Origin: Phycisphaerae bacterium
GTDB taxonomy: Bacteria; Planctomycetota; Phycisphaerae; Phycisphaerales; Phycisphaeraceae
Reading direction: 5' to 3'
Length of the DNA: 64,000 bases
Assembly (NCBI GenBank): GCA_030432595.1
Contig: JAUIGU010000004.1
Coordinates: forward strand, 1 to 64,000
The notes below the pieces were generated by a model. It was not told the origin of the DNA, did not search any database, and worked only from the letters and a program-made list of their open reading frames with translations. Each line of letters begins with the position of its first letter. The first letter of the stretch is position 1. Of this stretch, positions 51,638-60,080 are shown piece after piece. The translations under genes were made by a program, and so were the position numbers.

Positions 51638-53566
51638 ATGCCCCCCTCGCCAAACGCCGCCGACGCCGACTTCGTCCCCACCAGCGGCCGCTTCCGCGAC
51701 GACCCCGATCATCCCGCCAAATCTTCGACCTCCGACCTGCTCCAACAGGCCGGCACGTCGTCGCACGAAACGGAGTTCTTCAACCCGATCCCCGACGGCT
51801 ACGTCAAGGGCAAGCACAAGTACGTCATGGTCTTCGGCACCGTGATGTCGGGCCTGGGCAAGGGAATCTTCTCCAGCTCGTTGGCCAAGCTGCTCAAGGA
51901 CAAGGGGCTGAACATTTCGCCGGTGAAGATGGAGGGCTACCTCAACCTGGACTCCGGGACGCTCAACCCGTACCGGCACGGAGAGGTGTTTGTGCTCGAC
52001 GACGGGCTCGAGACGGACATGGACCTGGGCACCTACGAGCGCCTGCTGGACCAGAACCTGAGCCGGGCGAACTACACGACCTCGGGGCAGATCTTCCAGC
52101 GTGTGCTCGACAAAGAGCGGCACGGCGGCTACCTCGGCCGCGACGTGCAGATGATCCCGCACGTCACCGGCGAGGTGAAATACCTGCTCCGCAAGCTCGC
52201 GGTCGAGCAGGACGCCGACGTCGTGTTCATCGAGGTCGGCGGGACGGTCGGCGACCACGAGAATGCGTTCTATATCGAGGCGCTGCGCCAGCTCGCGTTC
52301 GAAGAAGGCGAGGACAGCACGTGCTACGTCGCGCTGACGTACGTCATCGAGCCGCCGGCGCTGGGCGAGCAGAAGACCAAAGCGGCGCAGCTCGGATTGA
52401 AGAAGCTGCTCGAAGCCGGCGTCCAGCCGCACATCGTGGCCACCCGCGGGATGAGCCCGCTGATCGAGTCGGCCCGGCAGAAGATCGCGATGTTCTCCAA
52501 CGTGCCGATGGCCAACGTGTTCTCGATGCACGACCGCAAGAGCATCTACACCATCCCCGAATCGATCCGCGCCGCGGGCCTGGACCGCCAGGTGCTCACC
52601 CGGCTGAACCTGCACGACCGCGTCGACCCCGTGGCCGAGGATCGGAACCGCGCAACCTGGCGCGGGTTTGTGGATCAGGTGGAGGCCGACCGGAAGTTCC
52701 ACTGTCGGATCGGCATCACGGGCAAGTACGCGGCGCTGCGCGACGCCTACGCCTCGATCGACAAAGCGCTCGAGCACTGCGCGGCGCATTTGAACGCGAC
52801 GATCGAGACCGAGTGGATCGACACCACGACGTTCGACGCCGACGACGCGGATGCGCACCTGGCTGCCCTCGACGGCGTGATCGTCCCCGGCGGCTTCGGG
52901 CACCGCGGCACCGAGAGCAAGATCGCCTGCGTGAAATACTGTCGTGAGCAGAAGGTGCCGTACCTGGGCATCTGCCTGGGTTTCCAGATGGCGGTGGTCG
53001 AGTTCGCACGGAACGTCTGCGGGATCGCCGATGCGGGCAGCAGCGAGTTTGACAAGGCCGAGCACCGCTGCGGCAGCCCGGTAATCGACATCCTCCCCGA
53101 GCAGAAGCAGATCGAGGGGTTGGGCGGGAACATGCGGCTGGGCGGCAAGGACGTGCTGATCACGCCCGGGACCGCCGCGGCGTGGCTGTACCGCGATGAC
53201 GCCCACCCGGTCGGGTCGGCCGAACCCAGCCAGCCGTTCACGATCCGCGAGCGCTTCCGCCACCGCTACGAGGTGGACCCGGCGTTCATCGAGACGCTCG
53301 AGTCGCACGGGCTGGTCTTCTCGGGCCGGCACCCGCAGCAGCCGATCATGCAGGTGCTCGAACTGCCGCCGGACCACCCGGCGGTCGGGCACCCGTACTT
53401 TGTCGGTGCCCAGTTCCACCCGGAGCTGACGAGCCGGCCGCTGCGTCCCCAGCCGATGTTTATGGGGTTGGTGGCGGCGGCGATCCGGCACGCCCACCGC
53501 GACATCGACCCCGCCCGGATCAGCCGGCGCTGGCTCAAGTCCCCCAGATTGATGGCCACGGGCTAA
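51638..53566 (+). CDS. pyrG: CTP synthase (divergent)
   Basis: Makes CTP from UTP, ATP and glutamine. At 642 residues it is about 100 longer than usual, with a 58-residue N-terminal extension. The synthetase P-loop reads GTVMSGLGKG where most enzymes have GGVVSSLGKG. The next conserved block reads VKMEGYLNLDSGTLNPYRHG where most have LDPYINVDPGTMSPFQHG. The UTP/Mg site block GGTVGDHENAFYIEALRQ has GD-H instead of the common GDIES. The glutaminase half has Cys in GICLGFQMAVVE and His/Glu in GAQFHPEL. The fold and active sites are therefore complete but the sequence is off the main branch. Adjacent CTP demand genes are absent. Confidence 0.9.
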   Translation: MPPSPNAADADFVPTSGRFRDDPDHPAKSSTSDLLQQAGTSSHETEFFNPIPDGYVKGKHKYVMVFGTVMSGLGKGIFSSSLAKLLKDKGLNISPVKMEGYLNLDSGTLNPYRHGEVFVLDDGLETDMDLGTYERLLDQNLSRANYTTSGQIFQRVLDKERHGGYLGRDVQMIPHVTGEVKYLLRKLAVEQDADVVFIEVGGTVGDHENAFYIEALRQLAFEEGEDSTCYVALTYVIEPPALGEQKTKAAQLGLKKLLEAGVQPHIVATRGMSPLIESARQKIAMFSNVPMANVFSMHDRKSIYTIPESIRAAGLDRQVLTRLNLHDRVDPVAEDRNRATWRGFVDQVEADRKFHCRIGITGKYAALRDAYASIDKALEHCAAHLNATIETEWIDTTTFDADDADAHLAALDGVIVPGGFGHRGTESKIACVKYCREQKVPYLGICLGFQMAVVEFARNVCGIADAGSSEFDKAEHRCGSPVIDILPEQKQIEGLGGNMRLGGKDVLITPGTAAAWLYRDDAHPVGSAEPSQPFTIRERFRHRYEVDPAFIETLESHGLVFSGRHPQQPIMQVLELPPDHPAVGHPYFVGAQFHPELTSRPLRPQPMFMGLVAAAIRHAHRDIDPARISRRWLKSPRLMATG

Positions 53567-53725
53567 GCGGGCGGCGGTAGAGGGCAAGATTCCGCCGATT
53601 TCCGCCCGATTCGCGCGTGCCCACAGCCGAACAGCGTGTAAACTTGGGGCACGCGGTCGGTATGCGCCGGTCCGCGTTGTTGTGACCATGCCCGTGGGCC
53701 GCCGGCCCCAGGAGGGATTGACCCG

Positions 53726-55192
53726 ATGACCGGATTTTCTGCTTCCGCGGTTCCCACCGGCACCGCTCTGGCGCTGCTGATGACCCTGCCCGCCGCGGGC
53801 CAACTGGGTGTGGGTGACCTGTTCTCCAGCGACCTCGACGCCGCGGGCGACGCGTCGTCGTTCACCCAGACCTTCCACGACGAACGCTTCGCCCCCAACG
53901 CCGGCACGCCCGACCGCGTCGCGACCTTCGGTGCCGACTACGGCGGCCTCACCGGCGGCGCGTCCCCCGGGTCCGTCTCCACCAACGGCCTGCTCACCTT
54001 CGTCAACTCCTCAGACAACGTCTCGGCCAACCTGCCCGAACGCGTGGCCCTGAACTTCACCCCCAACGTCACGATCGACAGCGCCACCACCGACTGGGTC
54101 ATGACCGTCAACGCCTTCGCGTTCAACTTTGGCGGCGCCGCCAACACCACGCTCGCCTACGTCGCCGGCATGAACGCCTCGGGGACGCGTACCAACTGGC
54201 AGGGCGGCACCGACACTGAAGGCATCTACTGGTCCCTCACCACCGACGGCAAGGCCGACCACGACTTCCTCTCCTTCCAAGGCAACCCGAACGCGCCCGC
54301 CACCTCCTTCGCCGTCGCGGACATCGACGGCAACCCCGTGGACACCGACTTCGCGGAGCCCGGCACCGCGGGCGGCTGGGTCACCCTGGCCGTCGGTTCC
54401 CACGACAACACGCCCTTCTTCGCCCTCCGCACGCACCAACCCGACGGCACCGCCGACGACTGGACCGTCCTCGAGTCCTTCGACAACACCACCGGCGTGA
54501 CCAGCGGCAACCCGTTCTTCGGCGTGGAAGACCCGTTCAACTCCAGCAACTCCACGGTCGGCGTGGTCTTCGACAACGTCTCGGTGCAGACGCTCCGTCC
54601 CGGCGACACGAACTTTGATGGCGACGTGGACTTCCGCGACGCCATGACCCTGCGGCGCTACTTCAGCGGGTCCGATGTCGCCGCCGACGGTGCGGGGGCC
54701 GTGCCCGGCGGCTTCGACGCCCAGAACCACCTCTGGACGCTCGGCGACTTCGACCAGGACCGCGACGTAGACTTCACCGACGCCGTCGCGCTCGTCGGCA
54801 ACTACGACGGCCGCGCCAACGCCATCACCATCGCTGGCACCGGCGCGCCGCTGCTGATCATCGACACCGAAACCGGCGAGGCGACGCTCCAGGGCGAAGG
54901 TGCCGTCTCGGGCATCGCTCTCGCCGGCACCAGCGCCCCGCTGGCCGACGGGCTGGGCCTGGACCTCACGCTCGAAAACGAGGCCGGCTCCTTCGCGGCC
55001 GTGTCCCTCGACGGCCTGGACCTGGGTGCCGGCCTGGACCTGGGCGCGATCTTCACCGACGCCGGCGCCGACGCGTCCTTCGCTTACGGCATCGGCGGCG
55101 AGGTCTTCACCGGGCAGGTCGTTTTCGTCCCCGAACCCGCCGCATGGGCCCTGATGGCCGGTCTGGGCATGGTTTTCGGGCGTCGGCGGTAA
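53726..55192 (+). CDS. PEP-CTERM protein with type I dockerin-like repeats
   Basis: A 488-residue secreted protein. A signal peptide (about 1-27; ALALLMTLPAAGQ) precedes a beta-sandwich with SFTQTFHDERFAPN, GMNASGTRTNWQGGTDTEGI and VGVVFDNVSVQTL (about 30-290). Two canonical dockerin-type calcium loops follow, GDTNFDGDVDFRDAMTLRRY and GDFDQDRDVDFTDAVALVGN (about 293-375), then a 90-residue linker and the sorting end VPEPAAWALMAGLGMVFGRR. Here the calcium loops keep the Asp pattern (DxNxDGxVDxxD), unlike the VEQ variant of the 15-34 kb cluster. ATG 53726 follows AGGAGGG by 9 nt. Confidence 0.87.
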   Translation: MTGFSASAVPTGTALALLMTLPAAGQLGVGDLFSSDLDAAGDASSFTQTFHDERFAPNAGTPDRVATFGADYGGLTGGASPGSVSTNGLLTFVNSSDNVSANLPERVALNFTPNVTIDSATTDWVMTVNAFAFNFGGAANTTLAYVAGMNASGTRTNWQGGTDTEGIYWSLTTDGKADHDFLSFQGNPNAPATSFAVADIDGNPVDTDFAEPGTAGGWVTLAVGSHDNTPFFALRTHQPDGTADDWTVLESFDNTTGVTSGNPFFGVEDPFNSSNSTVGVVFDNVSVQTLRPGDTNFDGDVDFRDAMTLRRYFSGSDVAADGAGAVPGGFDAQNHLWTLGDFDQDRDVDFTDAVALVGNYDGRANAITIAGTGAPLLIIDTETGEATLQGEGAVSGIALAGTSAPLADGLGLDLTLENEAGSFAAVSLDGLDLGAGLDLGAIFTDAGADASFAYGIGGEVFTGQVVFVPEPAAWALMAGLGMVFGRRR

Positions 55193-55228
55193 CACTCGGC
55201 TTGCCAGAACTAAGGACAAACACTTAGG

Positions 55229-55258
55229 CTCTCCGGTTTCCCCTCCCGGAGAGTTTTT
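55229..55258 (+). terminator. Hairpin with U-run that also covers the next Shine-Dalgarno
   Basis: CTCTCCGG (55229-55236) pairs with CCGGAGAG (55246-55253), loop TTTCCCCTC, then TTTTTA. As a terminator it ends the PEP-CTERM gene. The same 3' arm contains GGAG (55248-55251), which is the only Shine-Dalgarno of the DUF481 gene whose ATG begins at 55259. Confidence 0.75.
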
Positions 55259-56197
55259 ATGTCACGCCTGCGCAAACCCCTCCCCGTTTCAGGTCTGGCC
55301 GCCTCGCTCGCGGTCCTTTCGCTCCAGGTCCACGCCGCCGAGATCGAACTGGTCGACGGCGACACGATCAACGGCGAAATCGTCGAAACCACCGACGACG
55401 CCGTCATCGTCGAACACCCCACGCTGGGCAAGCTGACGATCGCCAAAGACCAGATCGTCCCCGCCGACAAGACCAAGACCCCCGAGACCGACGCCGAGAA
55501 GGCCGCCGCCGAGCTGGGCAACTGGGTCGACAGTTGGTTCTTCCCCGGGTGGGACAAGTCGTTCGCCGCGGGCTTCACCGGCACCGACGGCAACTCCGAC
55601 ACACTCAACATCTACGCCGCCCTGAACACCGGCTACGAAGACGACTTCGACCGCTGGGCGCTCGACATGTCCTACTTCCGCGGCGAGACCGACGGCGAAA
55701 CCACGCAGGCCCAGTTCAAAGGCATCCTCACCAAGGACTGGCTCAAGCCCGACACGCCCGTGTTCTACTGGGCCCAGGGCTCGTACCAGTTCGACCGCTT
55801 CACCGACTGGGAGAGCCGCTTCGCCGGGTTCGTCGGTATCGGTTACGTCTTCATCGACGGCGACGTCCACACCGTCCGCGGCCGGGCCGGTGTCGGTGGC
55901 AAGTACGAACTCGGCGACGTCAACGAGTTCACCCCCGAAGCCATGGGCGGCATCGAGTGGGACTGGGCCATCAGCGAAACGCAGACCTTCGCGTTCTACA
56001 ACTACTTCTACCCGTCGCTGGACCCGGCGTTCAGCGAGTTCCGCAACCTCACCGGCGCGGCCTACGAGGTCGAGCTCGCCGCCGGCAAAGGCCTCAAGCT
56101 CCGCCTCGGCCTGGAGAACGAGTACAACTCTGACCCTGGCGCTGGCTTCGACGAGAACGACCTGAAATACTTCGGCGCCCTCGCGTTCGACTTCTGA
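55259..56197 (+). CDS. DUF481 outer-membrane protein (YdiY-like)
   Basis: A 312-residue protein. A signal peptide (about 1-27; AVLSLQVHAAE) is followed by a short SH3-like lead (EIELVDGDTINGEIVETTDD). From about residue 95 it has alternating aromatic beta strands of a small outer-membrane barrel (FAAGFTGTDGNSDTLNIYAA; FYWAQGSYQFDRFTDWESRF; LKLRLGLENEYNSDPGAGFD). It ends in Phe, the usual signal for barrel insertion (YFGALAFDF). Function of the family is unknown; some are salt- or acid-induced. Start ATG 55259 lies directly after the U-run of a hairpin. It is followed by its own terminator at 56236. Confidence 0.9.
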   Translation: MSRLRKPLPVSGLAASLAVLSLQVHAAEIELVDGDTINGEIVETTDDAVIVEHPTLGKLTIAKDQIVPADKTKTPETDAEKAAAELGNWVDSWFFPGWDKSFAAGFTGTDGNSDTLNIYAALNTGYEDDFDRWALDMSYFRGETDGETTQAQFKGILTKDWLKPDTPVFYWAQGSYQFDRFTDWESRFAGFVGIGYVFIDGDVHTVRGRAGVGGKYELGDVNEFTPEAMGGIEWDWAISETQTFAFYNYFYPSLDPAFSEFRNLTGAAYEVELAAGKGLKLRLGLENEYNSDPGAGFDENDLKYFGALAFDF

Positions 56198-56235
56198 GCC
56201 GCGCAAAGCGCCCGTCCACCACGTTTTCACCACGC

Positions 56236-56261
56236 AGCCCGGCTTCACCGCCGGGCTTTTT
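56236..56261 (+). terminator. Intrinsic terminator after the DUF481 gene
   Basis: AGCCCGGC (56236-56243), loop TTCACC, GCCGGGCT (56250-56257), then T run to 56261. Confidence 0.88.
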
Positions 56262-56324
56262 GTGCGCGGCCCGCGCGGCACCACCCGTCGCGTACAATCC
56301 GCTGTCATCTTGCAGGGGAGAGTC

Positions 56325-59300
56325 ATGTCCCACCGCTTGAATCCGTTGTCCGCCCTCTGGCTCGTGCTGTGCATCGCGGGCGGGGCCCGTGCCGCCGAGC
56401 TTTCGTTCCCTTCCGAACGCACGGCCGCGTGGCTCGACGACCGCCGCATCATCGCCGTCCACACGGACCAGCCTTTCGCGTCGGACACCCGGCTCGACGT
56501 GGCGTCGTCCGACCCCGCGGTGCTGCGCGTGTTGCGTCACGCCGAGTTCCTCGCCGGGCACGACCTGGGCTTCCTGCGCGTCGAAGCGCGGCGGGAAGGC
56601 ACCGCCGAGCTGCGCGTCGGCGACGCGACGCTGACCGTCGATGTCCGCCCGTCCACCGCGAACTGGCTCACCGAGCAGCGCCGGCCGCGCATCACCGCGC
56701 CCGTGCGCGGCGCGGCGGCTTGGGGCACAATCGGCGTCGCGGTCGAAGTCTTCGACGACCTGGGCCGGCTCGGCGGCGACCCGACGGTCATGCGCCTCAA
56801 ACTGCCCGACGGGAAACAACTCGAAGCCGCCGCCGTGTCGTCGCCCGACCAAAGCCCGCACCGACGCTTCACCTTCGCGCTCGACACCGAAACGCTGCCC
56901 ACCGGCCCGGTCGAGATCACCGCCGAGCTCGACGCCAACCTCGGCGGCCCGCGCACGAGCCGGCCGTTCACCCTGCGCATCTACCGACGCAACGAACTGC
57001 AACTCGCCCAGGGCGAAGCCGAGGATTGGGAGACCCACCACCGCCCGCGCCGCTACGGCGGCACCCGCAAGCTCCCGCTCGGCGACGACCCCGCGGCCAG
57101 CGGCGACCGGTTCGTCCATAACAACGGCAGCAACCCCGCGCTCACCATCGATCTACCCGTCGACGAGCCCGGCTGGTATCAGGCCGTCGCGCGCGTCGCC
57201 GCCGACCCCGCCGCCGGCACGCTGCCCGCGCTGGCCGTCCGCCTCGACGCCGACGACCGCGACACCACCGTCTCGCAGCTCGCCGACACCGGCTGGCACC
57301 GTGTCCCGATCGGCCGGCCGTTCCGCCTGACCAAACCCGCCGCCGACGAACGCCGACCCGAACCCCAGCCCGACGGCGACGCGCCCGCCTACACCTGGCC
57401 CGACGGCCAACGCGTCCTCACCCTGCGCTTCGCCAACGACTTCAACGCCGGCCGAGGCCAGGACCGCAACCTCCGCATCGACCGCTACGAGATCGCCCGC
57501 CTCCCCGGCCGCCCCCCGGCCCCGACCGCGACGCGCGACAGCGAACACATCCCCGCCGACGCCGTCCGTGAACTCTTCATCGCGCTCGACCCGTCCCTGC
57601 ACGGCCGACACCTCGGCGGTGACTTCGAGGCCGCCGCCCGCATCGGCGGACTCGAAGACGGCAACGACTCACCGCCCGAAGTCACGCTCGAAATCGACGG
57701 CGAACCGGTCGCGACCCAGCACAGCGCCCGCCCCAACTTCCGGGTCTCGGTCGGTCAGCTTGCGGAAGATCGAAAACAACACAAGATCCAGGTCAGCGTC
57801 AAAGACCCCGCCACCGGCACCGTCGCGCGTTCCGCCGCGCACGCCGTCACCCTCGCCGACGGCATCCCGCCCACCCAGCCGCGGCGCACCCACGTGTTTC
57901 ACGCCGCCGCACCCGCCTGGCAGAGCGACGTCGCCACGCGCCGCGACCGCGGCAAGGTCTCCAACGAGCCCGCGTTCGGTTTCTTCAGCGAGGGCGCCGC
58001 CACGTTGACGCTGCCCGACGACATGGAAGGGCGGTTCGACGTCGTGGTCTGGGGTTGGGCCGACGAATACGACGGCCTCGCCAACGCGAAAGTCACCCTC
58101 GACGTTAGCGGAGAATTAAACGACGTCGGCGAGCGCGAGTTCCGCCGCTACCCGCAACAGCGGACCGTCGGCAACGTCACGCTCGAGCGCGGCGCCAAGT
58201 CTCTCCGCGTCGCCTTCACCAACGACCATTACGACGCCGAGAGCCAGCGCGACCGCAACCTCTACGTCCATGCATTGATCCTGCGCGAACGCGGCGCATC
58301 CGACACGGCACCCCCGGTCGTCAAACTCCGGCACCCGCAACACGACGCCGTACTCGGCCGCTACGACGTCGCCGTGATCGATGTCGCCGACGACCGCGGC
58401 GTCGTCTGGGCCGAGGCGCTGATCGACGGGCAGCCGACCGGCGTGCGCCACCGCGTCGCGGACGGCGTCGCGCGCATCGCCGTGCCGCTGGTGCTGCGCG
58501 ATGTGCCCGCCGGCCCGGTGAACATCTCCGTGCGTGTCGAAGACGACGCCGGCAACACCGCCGAAACCACGCAGGCCAGCGTCACGCTGAACCCCGACGC
58601 CGCGCCCGGCACCACGCCCTACGCCCGCGCCGTCCACCTGCTCAACCGCCTGGGCTACGGCCCCGAGCCCGCGCTGCTCGCCGACGTCCTCGCCGACGGC
58701 GAAGCCGCGACCCTCGACCGCCTGCTCTCCGCCGGCTTCGGGCGCGACGCCGGCCTCACCGACGCCTGGGTCCGCGCCGCCGTCGACCGCACCAACGAAG
58801 AGTCCCTCGGCAACCTCCGCCAACGCGCCGCGCGACACCAACTCCAGACGCCCGACCCCCTGCGCGGCCGGCTGACCATGTTCCTCGACAACCACTTCAC
58901 CACCTGGTGGCGCAAGGCCCGCTCCGAAAACCGCCTCGACGAGCACGCCCGCTGGGTCCACCTCGGCGCCGCGCCCTTCCCCGAATTGCTCACGGCCTCG
59001 GCGACCAGCCCCGCCATGCTCCGCTACCTCGACCAGGAACGCTCCTTCGCCAAACGCCTCAACGAGAACTACGCCCGCGAGATCATGGAGCTCCACACGC
59101 TCGGCGTCGACGCCGGGTACACCCAGGAAGACGTCACCTCGCTCGCCAAACTCCTCACCGGCTGGTCCTACGCCGCCGTCGCGCGCGACGACGGCCACGG
59201 CCGGCTCCTCGACCAAGACTTCCGCTACATCGCCGACCGCAACCTGCCCGACGCTCAAACCGTCTTCGGCATGCGCTTCGACCAGGCCAAACGCCCGCGC

Positions 59301-59990
59301 GACCGTTTCGACCGAGCCCGCACCGCCGTCGAGTTCCTCGCCGCGCATCCCGCGACTGCCAACTTCATCGCAGAAAAACTCGTCGGCCACTACGCCGGCC
59401 TGCCCGCCGACCCCCAACTCGTCGACGCCGGCCGCGCCGCCTTCCTCGAAACCCACGGCGATCTCCACGCCGTCGTCGCCGCCATCGCCACGCACCCACG
59501 CTTCTTCGACGCCGAGCTGCCCGGCCGCGTCAGCCACCCCGCCGGCTTCGCCTTCCGCCTCCAACGCCTCGCCGACACCGTCAACCCCGGCCGCGTCATC
59601 GAATACACCAACGCCGCCGGCTTCGGCCTCTTCGACCGCGACACCCCCGACGGCTACCCCGAAGAAGACGACGCCTACGCCGACTCCAACGCCACCCTCC
59701 AGCGCTGGCGCTACGCCGGCCACCTCGCCGACGCCTTCGTCAACCGACTCCCCCACGCCGTCCGCGAGCCCGGCGACTTCTCCGACGATCAAGCCGGTGC
59801 CGACGCCCAAGCCGCGTGGCGCCAACAACTCGTCGACCACTTCGCCGGCATGATCACCGGCCACCTGCTCTCCGAAACGTCCAACCAGGCCGCGCTTGAT
59901 GTGCTCACCCAGACCGAGCTGCGTGGCAAAGACCGCCTTCGCCTCGCCGCCCAGTTCATCGCCCAACTCCCCGAAAGCGCCCTGCGCTGA
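56325..59990 (+). CDS. DUF1800 family protein with carbohydrate-binding-like modules
   Basis: A 1,221-residue exported protein. A signal peptide (about 1-23) is followed by an Ig/cadherin-like region (about 25-225). Two modules that look like CBM60/CBM36-type carbohydrate-binding domains follow: VLTLRFANDFNAGRGQDRNL (about 365-385) and LRVAFTNDHYDAESQRDRNL (about 625-645). Next is a further beta-sandwich (APPVVKLRHPQHDAVLGRYD). The C-terminal DUF1800 domain spans about 765-1215 (ARAVHLLNRLGYGPEPALLA; REIMELHTLGVDAGYTQEDV). DUF1800 is of unknown function and is nearly always paired with a DUF1501 gene, as here. ATG 56325 follows GGGGAG. Confidence 0.9.
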   Translation: MSHRLNPLSALWLVLCIAGGARAAELSFPSERTAAWLDDRRIIAVHTDQPFASDTRLDVASSDPAVLRVLRHAEFLAGHDLGFLRVEARREGTAELRVGDATLTVDVRPSTANWLTEQRRPRITAPVRGAAAWGTIGVAVEVFDDLGRLGGDPTVMRLKLPDGKQLEAAAVSSPDQSPHRRFTFALDTETLPTGPVEITAELDANLGGPRTSRPFTLRIYRRNELQLAQGEAEDWETHHRPRRYGGTRKLPLGDDPAASGDRFVHNNGSNPALTIDLPVDEPGWYQAVARVAADPAAGTLPALAVRLDADDRDTTVSQLADTGWHRVPIGRPFRLTKPAADERRPEPQPDGDAPAYTWPDGQRVLTLRFANDFNAGRGQDRNLRIDRYEIARLPGRPPAPTATRDSEHIPADAVRELFIALDPSLHGRHLGGDFEAAARIGGLEDGNDSPPEVTLEIDGEPVATQHSARPNFRVSVGQLAEDRKQHKIQVSVKDPATGTVARSAAHAVTLADGIPPTQPRRTHVFHAAAPAWQSDVATRRDRGKVSNEPAFGFFSEGAATLTLPDDMEGRFDVVVWGWADEYDGLANAKVTLDVSGELNDVGEREFRRYPQQRTVGNVTLERGAKSLRVAFTNDHYDAESQRDRNLYVHALILRERGASDTAPPVVKLRHPQHDAVLGRYDVAVIDVADDRGVVWAEALIDGQPTGVRHRVADGVARIAVPLVLRDVPAGPVNISVRVEDDAGNTAETTQASVTLNPDAAPGTTPYARAVHLLNRLGYGPEPALLADVLADGEAATLDRLLSAGFGRDAGLTDAWVRAAVDRTNEESLGNLRQRAARHQLQTPDPLRGRLTMFLDNHFTTWWRKARSENRLDEHARWVHLGAAPFPELLTASATSPAMLRYLDQERSFAKRLNENYAREIMELHTLGVDAGYTQEDVTSLAKLLTGWSYAAVARDDGHGRLLDQDFRYIADRNLPDAQTVFGMRFDQAKRPRDRFDRARTAVEFLAAHPATANFIAEKLVGHYAGLPADPQLVDAGRAAFLETHGDLHAVVAAIATHPRFFDAELPGRVSHPAGFAFRLQRLADTVNPGRVIEYTNAAGFGLFDRDTPDGYPEEDDAYADSNATLQRWRYAGHLADAFVNRLPHAVREPGDFSDDQAGADAQAAWRQQLVDHFAGMITGHLLSETSNQAALDVLTQTELRGKDRLRLAAQFIAQLPESALR

Positions 59991-60012
59991 CGCAAAACAC
60001 AAACCCACGAAG

Positions 60013-60033
60013 CCCACGGTCTTTGACCATGGG
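60013..60033. repeat. GCCCACGG-type hairpin repeat, copy 4
   Basis: CCCACGGTC and GACCATGGG pair over 9 positions with one C-A mismatch, loop TTT, preceded by GAAG. It sits between the DUF1800 and DUF1501 genes of one operon. Confidence 0.55.
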
Positions 60034-60080
60034 TTGACTTAGAAAACCCACAACGACTCACCTCATCCCGGAGCCTCACC

